This document shows positions 7,849-15,767 of a DNA stretch of 61,261 nt, piece after piece (positions within the stretch are counted from its first letter, which is position 1; every line of letters begins with the position of its first letter). The notes under the pieces were generated by a model. It did not search any database. It saw nothing but the letters and a program-made list of their open reading frames with translations, and had not been told where the DNA came from. The position numbers and the translations under genes are program-made. The stretch comes from Oscillospiraceae bacterium (GTDB taxonomy: Bacteria; Bacillota; Clostridia; Oscillospirales; JAAYXM01), in NCBI GenBank assembly GCA_017421025.1, contig JAFQME010000017.1:1-61261 (forward strand), given 5' to 3'.

Positions 7849-7890
7849 TAGCCCGTCCAAAGGCGTCTTTGGACGGGCTATCTTTTTTCC
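7849..7890. terminator. Terminator, 14-bp stem
   Basis: TAGCCCGTCCAAAG and its exact complement around GCGT, then TCTTTTTT. The CCCGTCCAAAG...CTTTGGACGGG core is repeated exactly in the terminator at 13683-13720. It also overlaps the stop of the minus-strand gene at 7878. Confidence 0.8.
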
Positions 7891-8060
7891 TCAATTGTAC
7901 CGTTTAAGAGGTGGCATTTGAGCGCAATGTATTCCCCATTCCGCCGAAAGACCCACACATTCACAGCCGGCGATGGATACCACTCGTCAGCATCGTCCGT
8001 TCCAAACCATTCGGTATAGTATTGCAGCAGTTTTTGTTGTATTTCTTCTTTTGTCAGCAC
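7878..8060 (-). CDS. Small conserved-looking hypothetical protein
   Basis: A 60-residue frame read from GTG at 8060, chosen because GGAGG lies 7 bases upstream. The longer in-frame start at 8111 has no such site. Sequence: an acidic helix (TKEEIQQKLLQYYTEWFG), then WYPSPAVNVWVFRRNGEYIALKCH, which looks like two or three beta strands. I do not recognise a family. It converges on the acyl-CoA ligase and its stop lies inside that gene's terminator. Confidence 0.5.
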   Translation of the reverse strand: MLTKEEIQQKLLQYYTEWFGTDDADEWYPSPAVNVWVFRRNGEYIALKCHLLNGTIEEKR

Positions 8061-8154
8061 GGCGCTTCCTCCACATTGTTTTGGTAATTCATTCCTAAAA
8101 CAGGATATCATTTGAACTGTCCAATAAAACGGATCTTCTTTCTTTTTTGCGTGA

Positions 8155-8186
8155 TTAACCTTATTTTAACCTTACACTTTTATAAT
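8155..8186 (+). promoter_or_regulatory. Response-regulator-type direct repeats plus -10 box before the VTC/CotH cluster
   Basis: TTAACCTTA occurs at 8155 and again at 8166, an 11-base period, followed by TATAAT at 8181-8186. The repeats occupy the place of a -35 box, which is otherwise missing. OmpR/PhoP-family regulators bind hexamer direct repeats with 11-base periodicity, and one such regulator is encoded at the end of this cluster (11661). An activated promoter is inferred. Confidence 0.55.
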
Positions 8187-8224
8187 CAATGTCATCCTCG
8201 GATTCGTATAGGAGGTGATTGCCA

Positions 8225-8890
8225 ATGAAGTTCAGGCACGAATCCAAACACCAAATCAACCTTTTGGATGTTTATGAACTTAAGACAAGACTCTCAATCG
8301 TTGCAAAGCATGATTCAAACGCAGATGCAAACGGAACGTATACTGTCAAAAGTCTGTATTTCGACAACTACACGGATAAAGCTCTCCGAGAAAAGATTGA
8401 CGGTGTAAACAAAAGAGAAAAATTCCGCATCCGATACTATGGAACCGACACCTCTTTCATACGTTTGGAAAAGAAAAGCAAAATCAATGGCTTGTGTAGC
8501 AAAGAAAGTTGTAGAATGACCGCCGAAGAATGTCAAAAGATTCTAACCGGCGAGATCGAGTTTCTGAAGAGCAGTGAATCGGAACTCATGAATGAGTTCT
8601 ACGCAAAAATGAAGTACCAACTTCTCCGTCCGACCTGTATTGTAGCATACACCAGAGAGAGTTTTGTTTATCCGCCCGGAAATGTCCGAGTAACACTTGA
8701 CCGGAACATCCGTGGTAGCTATTGTATCAGGGAATTCTTAAATCCAGATTTACCCTTTTTACAAACATATCATGGTTCGATATTAGAAGTGAAGTGGGAC
8801 GAATTCCTTCCGCAAATCATCCGGGACTGTGTCCAGCTTCCCGTGCGAAGAAGCGCCGCCTTCTCAAAATATGCGGCAGTCAGAATCTAA
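8225..8890 (+). CDS. VTC-domain polyphosphate polymerase-like protein
   Basis: 221 residues from the ATG at 8225. A TTG six bases earlier is in frame, but GGAGG lies 9 bases before the ATG, the better distance. The protein is a VTC/CYTH-like tunnel domain: FRHESKHQI at the start, LYFDNY, then RIRYY and RLEKKSKINGLCSKES with the basic tunnel residues, and EVKWDEFLP near the end. Eukaryotic VTC4 makes polyphosphate from ATP. Bacterial relatives are commonly next to DUF4956 and CotH genes, as here. Product and location are not proved. It has no signal peptide and probably works at the inner face of the membrane with the next gene product. Confidence 0.85.
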   Translation: MKFRHESKHQINLLDVYELKTRLSIVAKHDSNADANGTYTVKSLYFDNYTDKALREKIDGVNKREKFRIRYYGTDTSFIRLEKKSKINGLCSKESCRMTAEECQKILTGEIEFLKSSESELMNEFYAKMKYQLLRPTCIVAYTRESFVYPPGNVRVTLDRNIRGSYCIREFLNPDLPFLQTYHGSILEVKWDEFLPQIIRDCVQLPVRRSAAFSKYAAVRI

Positions 8891-8921
8891 ACCAATTGTT
8901 CATGAAAGGATCGTAATCATT

Positions 8922-9593
8922 ATGACTTTTTCAGATGTATTCAAATCAAGTTTTTTAGCAAATATCAATTCTTTTTCCACACTCGATGTACTGTTGGCAC
9001 TTGGGCTTGCGTTTGTGATTGGGCTGTTCATCTTTTTGATTTACAAAAAGACCTATCGAGGTGTGATGTATTCGGACTCTTTCGGCATTTCCTTAATCGC
9101 AATGTCGATGATTACAAGTCTTGTCATTATTTCAGTGACATCAAATGTTGTGCTCTCTCTCGGCATGGTTGGTGCACTTTCCATTGTTCGTTTTAGAACC
9201 GCAATCAAAGAGCCAATGGATATTGCGTTTTTGTTTTGGGCAATCGCTGTCGGGATTGTGCTTGGGGCCGGACTTCTTTCCCTCGCTGTGATCGGCTCTG
9301 TTATGATTGGCGTCATCATTGTACTCTTCTCAACCAGAAAGATTGGCGATACTCCGTATATTCTCGTTGTCAGTTGTTCGGACAAACATACAGAGACGGC
9401 AGTTTGTGAGCTTTTGAATCAAGAAGCAAAAAAGAACCTATTGAAATCAAAATCCGTGAACAATTTTGGGATCGAACTCACCTTTGAGGTTCGCATCAAA
9501 AACGATGACACGCAATTTGTAAATCAGATTTCAGCATTAGAAGGAATTACCAATGCAGTTTTGGTCTCTTACAACGGCGAATATCTGTCTTAA
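8922..9593 (+). CDS. DUF4956 membrane protein
   Basis: 223 residues from the ATG at 8922. The longer frame into the VTC gene has no ribosome binding site. Four hydrophobic helices lie in residues 15-150 (LLALGLAFVIGLFIFLIY; SLVIISVTSNVVLSLGMVGA; IAFLFWAIAVGIVLGAGLL; IGVIIVLFS). The conserved loop GALSIVRFRTAIKEPMD lies between helices two and three. A cytoplasmic C-terminal domain of about 75 residues looks like an alpha-beta (ACT-like) fold. DUF4956 is almost always linked to a VTC gene, suggesting a channel or partner for the polymer. That function is inference. Confidence 0.85.
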   Translation: MTFSDVFKSSFLANINSFSTLDVLLALGLAFVIGLFIFLIYKKTYRGVMYSDSFGISLIAMSMITSLVIISVTSNVVLSLGMVGALSIVRFRTAIKEPMDIAFLFWAIAVGIVLGAGLLSLAVIGSVMIGVIIVLFSTRKIGDTPYILVVSCSDKHTETAVCELLNQEAKKNLLKSKSVNNFGIELTFEVRIKNDDTQFVNQISALEGITNAVLVSYNGEYLS

Positions 9594-9611
9594 ACAGAAA
9601 GGAAATCAAAT

Positions 9612-9962
9612 ATGTTCAAAAAAGCAATCCTGATTCTCTTGACATGGTCTCTGATAATAAGCATGGGTGTGGCAGCAGCAGAAACTCCCAACACGACAGT
9701 CAAAGAAGAAACCATCGAGACATCCGAGCAAATTCCAAAAGAAAAACGCAGCAATTGGGAGACGACAGATATTCCAAGCGGAGAGACACCAATTGAACCC
9801 ATGGACAAATCCGCCGCACCAATCGAATCCTCAGTCCCCACAGCAGAACAACCGACAGGTGTTTCCGGTTTTTTGGACACATATGCGACCCCTATGATAT
9901 CAATCATTCTTTTGATCCTGGCATTTTTCTTTGTGATTTTTTATCGCAGAAACAACTATTGA
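9612..9962 (+). CDS. Small secreted protein with C-terminal membrane anchor
   Basis: 116 residues. It has a signal peptide (KKAILILLTWSLIISMGVAAA), then a 65-residue low-complexity linker rich in Thr, Glu, Pro and Ser. A C-terminal hydrophobic helix follows (MISIILLILAFFFVIFY) with a basic RRNNY tail. The topology is that of an extracytoplasmic spacer tied to the membrane, like the stalk of a sorted surface protein but without an LPxTG motif. It lies between DUF4956 and CotH with 18- and 19-base gaps, so it is in the same operon. It could be the exported substrate or partner of the CotH kinase, because its linker is rich in Ser and Thr. Confidence 0.6.
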   Translation: MFKKAILILLTWSLIISMGVAAAETPNTTVKEETIETSEQIPKEKRSNWETTDIPSGETPIEPMDKSAAPIESSVPTAEQPTGVSGFLDTYATPMISIILLILAFFFVIFYRRNNY

Positions 9963-9981
9963 GACTCCAAGGAGGTCAAAC

Positions 9982-11580
9982 ATGCTGGCATGTAAATATA
10001 TTTCAAAACTAACAATCGTGCTTATGTCTGTCGTTTTAGTCCTGTGCATTCTCGCAATGGCATTTCATGACAAACTCTCGCCGATTGTAACTACCGCCGG
10101 ATACAGCATGGACTATCAGGATGCGCTTTTTGACCCGAACAAAATTCTTGAGATTGACATTGTCATGGATGCAGCGCAATGGGACGAAATGCTCCAAAAC
10201 GCACGCAAAGAAGAATATTATGAATGTGATATCGTCATAAACGGTGCTGCCTTTCAACAAGTCGGCATTCGTCCCAAAGGCAACACAAGTCTTTCCTCAA
10301 TTGCAAGTGATCCCGATAATGATCGATACAGTTTCAAGTTGGAATTCGATCAATTTTTAGCCGGACAGACTTGTTTTGGCTTGGACAAGTTGATTTTAAA
10401 CAACAGTTATGCGGATCCAACAAACATGAAGGAAGCAATGATTTACGATATGTTTCAGTATCTAGATGCAGATGCTTCTCTATATCAATACGCAAAAATC
10501 TCTGTAAATGGTAAATACTGGGGTGTGTATCTTGCGCTCGAAGCAGTTGAAGACAGTTTTATGCTGCGCAATTACGGTACGGAAAAAGGGTACCTGTATA
10601 AGCCGGACGGCATGAATCATAACAACGGAGATCAGAAATTCGGCGACGCCTTCCCCGCTCCACAGGAAAACGGATTCCCCGACCGAGAAGAAATGGAAGC
10701 CATGATGCAGAAACGTCAAACCGAGAGGAAACAAGAGGAACGTATGCCCTTTCCAAACAGAGAGTTTGGTCGTGGCGGACCCGGAAACATGGGCGGCGGT
10801 GCGAATCTGAATTACACAGATGATGTTTTGGACAGTTACCGGTCCATTTGGGACGGACAGGTCAACGACAGCAGCAAAGCAGACCACATGCGAGTTTTGA
10901 ATGCACTAAAAAACATTCACAGAAAAACAGATCTTGAGCGTTATATCGATGTAGAGCAAGTATTAAAATATATGGCAGTTCATAATTTTTCTGTGAATGA
11001 CGACTCATTGAGCGGAAGTATGGCTCACAATTACTATTTATACGAATCAAATGAACAAATCAGTATTCTGCCGTGGGACTACAACCTTGCGTTTGGCGGG
11101 ATGCATGGCGGAAGCAGCGGAACAACTGTAATCAACGCCCCGATTGATGAGCCTTGGCAATCCACCAAACTTTTCGATTTTGTACTCGAAAACGAAGAAT
11201 ACAAAACTCGTTACCACGAGTATTATCAAAAACTCGCAAACGGGTATTTTGATAGCGGAAGATTTGAAGAAACCTATCAAAGGATCCGGAAGCAGATCGA
11301 CGATCTTGTCAAAACAGATCCGAACAAAATGTACACTTATGAGGAGTATCAGAGGGGGGCAAATGTGCTCTATGATGCAATGATGCTGCGTGTTGAAAGC
11401 ATCCAAGGTCAATTAAACGGGACAATCCCATCAACCTCGGAAGGGCAAAAAGCAGACGCATCTTCCTTAATTGATGCATCACACATTCGTATTTCCGATT
11501 TGGGACAATTCATGGGTGGTGGACCCGGCGGGGACAGAAAGCTCCCAGGAAAATGGCATCAGCCTGCCGCAAACGAATGA
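9982..11580 (+). CDS. CotH-family protein kinase, membrane anchored
   Basis: 532 residues with an N-terminal anchor at 8-28 (LTIVLMSVVLVLCILAMAF). The CotH fold follows: RPKGNTSLSS near 95, a long kinase core, and NYYLYE and ILPWDYNLAFG near 350-375 with the metal/ATP-binding aspartates of the family. In Bacillus CotH phosphorylates spore coat proteins. Here the operon partners are a polyphosphate-type polymerase, DUF4956 and an anchored Ser/Thr-rich protein, so an extracytoplasmic kinase role is more likely than coat assembly. A Gly/Arg-rich insertion (FGRGGPGNMGGG) lies near 260 and a similar glycine-rich stretch near the C-terminus. Confidence 0.88.
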   Translation: MLACKYISKLTIVLMSVVLVLCILAMAFHDKLSPIVTTAGYSMDYQDALFDPNKILEIDIVMDAAQWDEMLQNARKEEYYECDIVINGAAFQQVGIRPKGNTSLSSIASDPDNDRYSFKLEFDQFLAGQTCFGLDKLILNNSYADPTNMKEAMIYDMFQYLDADASLYQYAKISVNGKYWGVYLALEAVEDSFMLRNYGTEKGYLYKPDGMNHNNGDQKFGDAFPAPQENGFPDREEMEAMMQKRQTERKQEERMPFPNREFGRGGPGNMGGGANLNYTDDVLDSYRSIWDGQVNDSSKADHMRVLNALKNIHRKTDLERYIDVEQVLKYMAVHNFSVNDDSLSGSMAHNYYLYESNEQISILPWDYNLAFGGMHGGSSGTTVINAPIDEPWQSTKLFDFVLENEEYKTRYHEYYQKLANGYFDSGRFEETYQRIRKQIDDLVKTDPNKMYTYEEYQRGANVLYDAMMLRVESIQGQLNGTIPSTSEGQKADASSLIDASHIRISDLGQFMGGGPGGDRKLPGKWHQPAANE

Positions 11581-11607
11581 GGCCTCGTGCTGTTTTGTTC
11601 ACTTTTC

Positions 11608-11636
11608 TTGTGATTTAAGCTGTAATATGATACAAT
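11608..11636 (+). promoter_or_regulatory. Promoter of the two-component pair
   Basis: TTGTGA (11608-11613), 17 bases, TACAAT (11631-11636), 24 bases before the response regulator ATG, which has AGGAGGGG upstream. It would give the regulator genes basal expression independent of the cluster promoter. Confidence 0.5.
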
Positions 11637-11660
11637 GAACCAAACAGGAGGGGTGACTTC

Positions 11661-12332
11661 ATGCGGCTCTTAGTTGTGGAAGACGAAAAGCATCTCAATC
11701 AAACACTCACCGAACGTCTGACCAAAATCGGATATACAGTGGACAGTTGTTTTGACGGTGAGGATGCTATATACTATATTGAAAACACACAGTATGACGG
11801 AATCATATTGGATGTGATGCTGCCGAAAACAAACGGGTTTGATGTCCTTCGCACCATACGAGAGAAGAAAATTCTCACACCTGTTTTGCTCCTCACAGCA
11901 AAAGATTCGGACGAAGATATTATTACCGGGCTTGACACGGGAGCAAATGATTATCTGACAAAACCCTTCTCTTTTGATGTTCTTTGTGCCAGGATACGGG
12001 CAATGCTTCGGGTAAAAGATACCGTTACAGGTTGTGTGCTTGAGCTTGCAGATTTGCGTGTGGACACAACTTCGAGAACAGTCACGCGAGGCGATACAAC
12101 CATTGAACTTTCTTCCAAGGAGTACTCGGTTCTTGAATACTTACTTCGAAACAAAGGGATTGTCGTTTCAAAAGAGAAGATTGAAGAAAATATTTGGAAT
12201 TATGAATACGAAGGCTCAAGCGATGTGATTAAGGTATATATCCATCACCTGAGAAAAAAGATTGACGATCCCTATAACAAAAAACTTCTGCACACGATCA
12301 AAAATGTCGGCTATGTCATAAAGGAAGATTGA
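11661..12332 (+). CDS. OmpR-family response regulator
   Basis: 223 residues. Receiver domain 1-115: acidic pocket ED at 7-8, phosphorylation site D51 in YDGIILDVMLP, conserved T and K (LLLTAK; LTKPF). A winged-helix DNA-binding domain follows at 130-222 (ELSSKEYSVLEYLL and VYIHHLRKKI). Its histidine kinase starts 2 bases after the stop. The direct repeats at 8155-8174 upstream of the VTC gene have the spacing expected for this class and are the likely target. Confidence 0.92.
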   Translation: MRLLVVEDEKHLNQTLTERLTKIGYTVDSCFDGEDAIYYIENTQYDGIILDVMLPKTNGFDVLRTIREKKILTPVLLLTAKDSDEDIITGLDTGANDYLTKPFSFDVLCARIRAMLRVKDTVTGCVLELADLRVDTTSRTVTRGDTTIELSSKEYSVLEYLLRNKGIVVSKEKIEENIWNYEYEGSSDVIKVYIHHLRKKIDDPYNKKLLHTIKNVGYVIKED

Positions 12333-12334
12333 AG

Positions 12335-13684
12335 ATGAAAAAAATCACTTCTATTAAAACCAGAATCACAATTTGGTATACAACGCTGATGTTTGTTCTG
12401 ATCGTGGTTGTATTGTCTCTGGTTGTTGGACTTTCCTACCAGCTTTCGATCGACAGTGTGGAAAAAGATGTGATCCTCCAAGTGACTCAGGTGACAGAAA
12501 AACTCTCCAAACGACAGCCCGGTGTATTTGAAATTGTAGAGAGCAAAGAGGAATTCAAAAATGTGTCCATTTATGGAACAGACGGCAAATATCTTGTCGG
12601 GCAGTATCATTACGATGTGGAAACCATTCCGTTCCGAGCAGGACTTCCACGGAAAGAGCGCATTGGCGGAAAAGACTACATTGTTTACGACACACGCACT
12701 CCGGGGCCGAGAGGCGCTCCCGGAGGGTTTTGGATCAGAGGGGTGGAATCGGTGAGTTCCACCATGCTTTTGGGACGGTCTGCCATTGTGATCATGCTTG
12801 TTTTTATTCCGCTGGTTTTACTGCTGGCTGCATTTGGCGGACATTATATTACCAAAAGAGCGTTTCATCCTGTCAATAATATCATCAAAACCGCAAATGA
12901 GATTTCTTCACAAAAGGATATTTCCAGAAGAATTGAAATTGCACCCGACTCCAAAGAAGACGAGCTGCACCAATTATCTGTCACTTTGAATCGGATGCTC
13001 GATAAAATTGAGCATCTCATGCGTCAGGAAAAGCAGTTTACCTCTGATGCATCTCATGAACTGAGAACCCCAATCAGTGTCATTCTTGCACAAGGAGAAT
13101 ATCTGTTAGACCTTGCAGAGGATGAGAAAGAAAAGGAACTTGCACAAACAATTGTTGAAAAAGCAAAGCAGGTTTCAACGCTTGTTTCAAGACTGCTACT
13201 TCTTGCAAGAATCGATCAACACAGACAGAAGTTCAACAAAGAAAAGGTTGACCTTGGCGTTTTGGTTGATATTGCAATCGATAGTATGAAAGACTTTGCA
13301 TCGCAGAAAGAAATTTTACTTTTCTCAACGGTTGAGGAAGGTACCATTGTGGATGCGGATGAGCCGTTGCTGCTGAGTGCAATCACAAACCTCATCAGCA
13401 ACGGAATCAAGTATGGAAACGAGTCCGGACACGTCACCCTATCCGTTTCAAAACTCGGAGAAAAAACTGAAATCGTTGTCTCTGATAACGGAATCGGAAT
13501 TTCCAAGGAGCATCTCGGCAAAATATGGACTCGTTTTTATCGAGTGGATGACGTTCGAAACGATGTGTACGGAAGCAACGGTTTAGGGCTTTCGATGGTG
13601 AAAAGTATCATCGAATTGCACGGTGGAAGCATCACGGTAAAAAGTGAAGTCGGCAAAGGCACAGAATTTAGAATCTTATTATAA
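12335..13684 (+). CDS. Membrane sensor histidine kinase
   Basis: 449 residues from the ATG at 12335, with AAGGAAG 7 bases upstream inside the end of the regulator gene. Two membrane helices (about 15-37 and 148-172) enclose an extracellular sensor of about 110 residues containing TPGPRGAPGG. HAMP follows. HisKA has FTSDASHELRTP with the phospho-accepting His near 241. HATPase carries NLISNGIKYG, DNGIGISKEHL and GLGLSMVK. The extracellular signal is unknown. Being encoded with CotH and VTC genes suggests it monitors the surface process they carry out. Confidence 0.92.
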   Translation: MKKITSIKTRITIWYTTLMFVLIVVVLSLVVGLSYQLSIDSVEKDVILQVTQVTEKLSKRQPGVFEIVESKEEFKNVSIYGTDGKYLVGQYHYDVETIPFRAGLPRKERIGGKDYIVYDTRTPGPRGAPGGFWIRGVESVSSTMLLGRSAIVIMLVFIPLVLLLAAFGGHYITKRAFHPVNNIIKTANEISSQKDISRRIEIAPDSKEDELHQLSVTLNRMLDKIEHLMRQEKQFTSDASHELRTPISVILAQGEYLLDLAEDEKEKELAQTIVEKAKQVSTLVSRLLLLARIDQHRQKFNKEKVDLGVLVDIAIDSMKDFASQKEILLFSTVEEGTIVDADEPLLLSAITNLISNGIKYGNESGHVTLSVSKLGEKTEIVVSDNGIGISKEHLGKIWTRFYRVDDVRNDVYGSNGLGLSMVKSIIELHGGSITVKSEVGKGTEFRILL

Positions 13685-13720
13685 AAAAACCCGTCCAAAG
13701 GCGTCTTTGGACGGGTTTTT
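13683..13720. terminator. Bidirectional terminator between histidine kinase and DegT genes
   Basis: A-tract, ACCCGTCCAAAG, GCGT, CTTTGGACGGGT, T-tract. It serves both converging genes. The hairpin core is identical to that of the terminator at 7849. Confidence 0.85.
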
Positions 13721-13733
13721 GGTTATGAACTTC

Positions 13734-15008
13734 TTACTTGGTGTGACGAGCGAGGACGTTCTTGAATGCCTTGATGCAGCGTTCAATGTGGCTCTCTTCC
13801 CAACTCGGATGCAGGAACAAGCTGACAGTCTGGTCACGCAGTGCCTTTGCATTCGGGCAGAGGACCTTGGTGTAGTCAGCAGACTGCGGGTTGGTGTATT
13901 CGGAAGAGCAGAACGGGAACTTTGCGGTACCGAAACCGTTCTTTTCACGATATGCACGCTCTTCGTATGCTTCCGGCCACTGGATGCCGTAGCACGGAAT
14001 TTCTTCAACCTTGAGGAGTTCCTTCACGAACTCGTCAGCCTTGATGTCCAGAGCATCGAGATCCAGGAGGATCGGATACCACCAGTATGCATTCTTGCGC
14101 TCTGCAGTATTGTGCGGGAGCTTCTTGATTCCCTTGAGGCCTGCGAATGCATCGTCATACATCTTTGCATATTTTTTACGGCGAGCGAGGTTCCAATCAT
14201 CGAAGCGAGCGAGCTCGTTGATGCCGATGACGGACTGCATCTCGGTCATACGATAGTTGAAGCCAACACGGTTGTGGATGTACGGGAGTTTTTCTTCAAG
14301 TGCCAGCATGTTCATACGCTGACGGACATCGTAGCCGTGGTCACGGAAGGAACGGCATTCCCAACCAAGATCTTCGTTGTTGGTAACGACCATACCGCCT
14401 TCGCCGCCGGTGGTGAAGTGCTTGCTCTGGCAGAAGCTGAAGCAGCCGACATCGCCGATGGTGCCGCACTTTTTGCCGTTGTACTCACCGCCGAAGCACT
14501 GTGCACAGTCTTCGATGATCTTCAGGTCATGCTTCTTTGCGATTTCAAGGATCGGGCCCATATCAGCAACACCGCCGTACAGGTGAACGACAACGATACC
14601 TTTGGTACGCTCGGTGATGAGGGACTCGATGCAAGCCGGATCAATGGTGTGGTCATCGGTAACGTCTGCAAAAACCGGAATCGCACCTGCCTGCACAACT
14701 GCAAAGGAAGAAGCGATGAAGGAGTAGGACGGAACGATGACTTCATCTCCCGGGCCGATACCCAAAGAGGAAATTGCAATGTGGAGTGCTGCGGTGCCGT
14801 TGGTGCAGGAGATTGCCATCTCTGCGCCGATCCACTTTGCCCACTTTTCTTCGAACTCCATGCCCTTCGGGCCGGTCCAATAACAAACCTTACCGTTCTG
14901 CAAGAGTTCGGTAACATCTGCTACGCTCTTCTGATCGAACTGCGGCCACATCGGAAAACCGACTTCGGTGATCCCTGCGCCGTTCATTGCTGCGTCGTTA
15001 TTTTTCAT
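13734..15008 (-). CDS. DegT/DnrJ/EryC1/StrS-family PLP sugar aminotransferase
   Basis: 424 residues, typical of the family. The fold-type I features are CTNGTAALHIAI near 75, EDCAQCFGGEYNG near 170 (the Asp that binds the pyridine nitrogen) and the PLP lysine near 196 in FCQSKHFTTGGEGG. It should transfer an amino group to a keto-sugar or scyllo-inosose-type keto-cyclitol. The substrate cannot be told from sequence. No other nucleotide-sugar genes are adjacent, so it seems to work alone or with unlinked genes. The start is supported by GAGGAGG, and a promoter lies at 15054-15082. Confidence 0.88.
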   Translation of the reverse strand: MKNNDAAMNGAGITEVGFPMWPQFDQKSVADVTELLQNGKVCYWTGPKGMEFEEKWAKWIGAEMAISCTNGTAALHIAISSLGIGPGDEVIVPSYSFIASSFAVVQAGAIPVFADVTDDHTIDPACIESLITERTKGIVVVHLYGGVADMGPILEIAKKHDLKIIEDCAQCFGGEYNGKKCGTIGDVGCFSFCQSKHFTTGGEGGMVVTNNEDLGWECRSFRDHGYDVRQRMNMLALEEKLPYIHNRVGFNYRMTEMQSVIGINELARFDDWNLARRKKYAKMYDDAFAGLKGIKKLPHNTAERKNAYWWYPILLDLDALDIKADEFVKELLKVEEIPCYGIQWPEAYEERAYREKNGFGTAKFPFCSSEYTNPQSADYTKVLCPNAKALRDQTVSLFLHPSWEESHIERCIKAFKNVLARHTK

Positions 15009-15053
15009 TTTGATGGAACCTCCTCAAAAAAAATAATTCGGAATCGTATCTTC

Positions 15054-15082
15054 AGTATATCAAAAAAATTCTACGATTTCAA
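15054..15082 (-). promoter_or_regulatory. Promoter of the DegT gene
   Basis: On the minus strand, TTGAAA (15082-15077), 17 bases, TATACT (15059-15054). The start codon is at 15008. It lies just after the stop of the CBM9-like gene, so the two genes are probably transcribed separately. Confidence 0.6.
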
Positions 15083-15093
15083 CAAGGATTCCA

Positions 15094-15714
15094 CTATTTC
15101 AAAATAATTTCTCCGAAATCACAAACGTGGTAAAAATTCGGTGTCTCCTCGCCTGAAGTGATCGGACTCCAGCATCCGTAGTGCGGAATTGGGGTTCCGT
15201 CGCCGCATTTATAAAAATTTGCCTGCAAAATTTTCTCTGCCGAAAGTGAGAAGTTGGGATTGAATTTTTGGAAATATGCGACAGGGACACGGTAGCAAAC
15301 ATCCCAATACTCTGCCGAAACCGAGGCGGTGAGTTCAAAATTGTCAAAGACGCTTCGATCCTCCAAGGTACGGTCATCAAGTGCCTCAGGACCGGATGCG
15401 AGATACATAAACCCTTTCGGATTGACTTCAAAATTGCAGAAGAACACTTCATTCGGGCATGGGTTTAGAAAGAATTCCAAGCAGGAGTCCATGTAAATAT
15501 CTCCGTTGTCCCGCTCTTCTACCATACGTGGATTCTTCTCATACGCACGCATATAGAGAAAAAGTCCGGCTTCATTCCATGCCATCTGCGCATAAGTTTT
15601 GGGTTGGAAACCGCAATTCCACGGGTATTGGTCCACTTCTGCCTTGGGCAGAGTCTCCCTTATCTTCAAAAATTCTTCCCAATCTTTCACATATTGTGCC
15701 GCATATCGATACAT
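15094..15714 (-). CDS. Carbohydrate-binding family 9-like (DOMON-type) protein
   Basis: 206 residues from the ATG at 15714, with GGGGAG about 7 bases upstream. A longer frame begins in the polymerase gene without support. The pattern is that of CBM9-like domains: an early WNEAGLFLYMRAYE, then a metal/ligand-site region DSCLEFFLNP, FEVNPKGFMY and a final HYGCWSPI with conserved aromatic residues. It has no signal peptide, so unlike most xylanase-linked CBM9 domains it stays in the cytoplasm. Sugar binding is likely but the ligand is unknown. Such small CBM9-like proteins are common in gut Clostridia. Confidence 0.7.
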   Translation of the reverse strand: MYRYAAQYVKDWEEFLKIRETLPKAEVDQYPWNCGFQPKTYAQMAWNEAGLFLYMRAYEKNPRMVEERDNGDIYMDSCLEFFLNPCPNEVFFCNFEVNPKGFMYLASGPEALDDRTLEDRSVFDNFELTASVSAEYWDVCYRVPVAYFQKFNPNFSLSAEKILQANFYKCGDGTPIPHYGCWSPITSGEETPNFYHVCDFGEIILK

Positions 15715-15767
15715 TGTGCTCTCCCCTTTTGTCTTTTTTGTTATTGTATCAAACATTACAAAACGGG

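Noticed and set aside
13644..15107. Long plus-strand frame of 487 codons opposite the DegT gene
   Set aside because: It is antisense to a clear aminotransferase. Its translation is rich in Cys, His and Phe with no motif, and it has no ribosome binding site.
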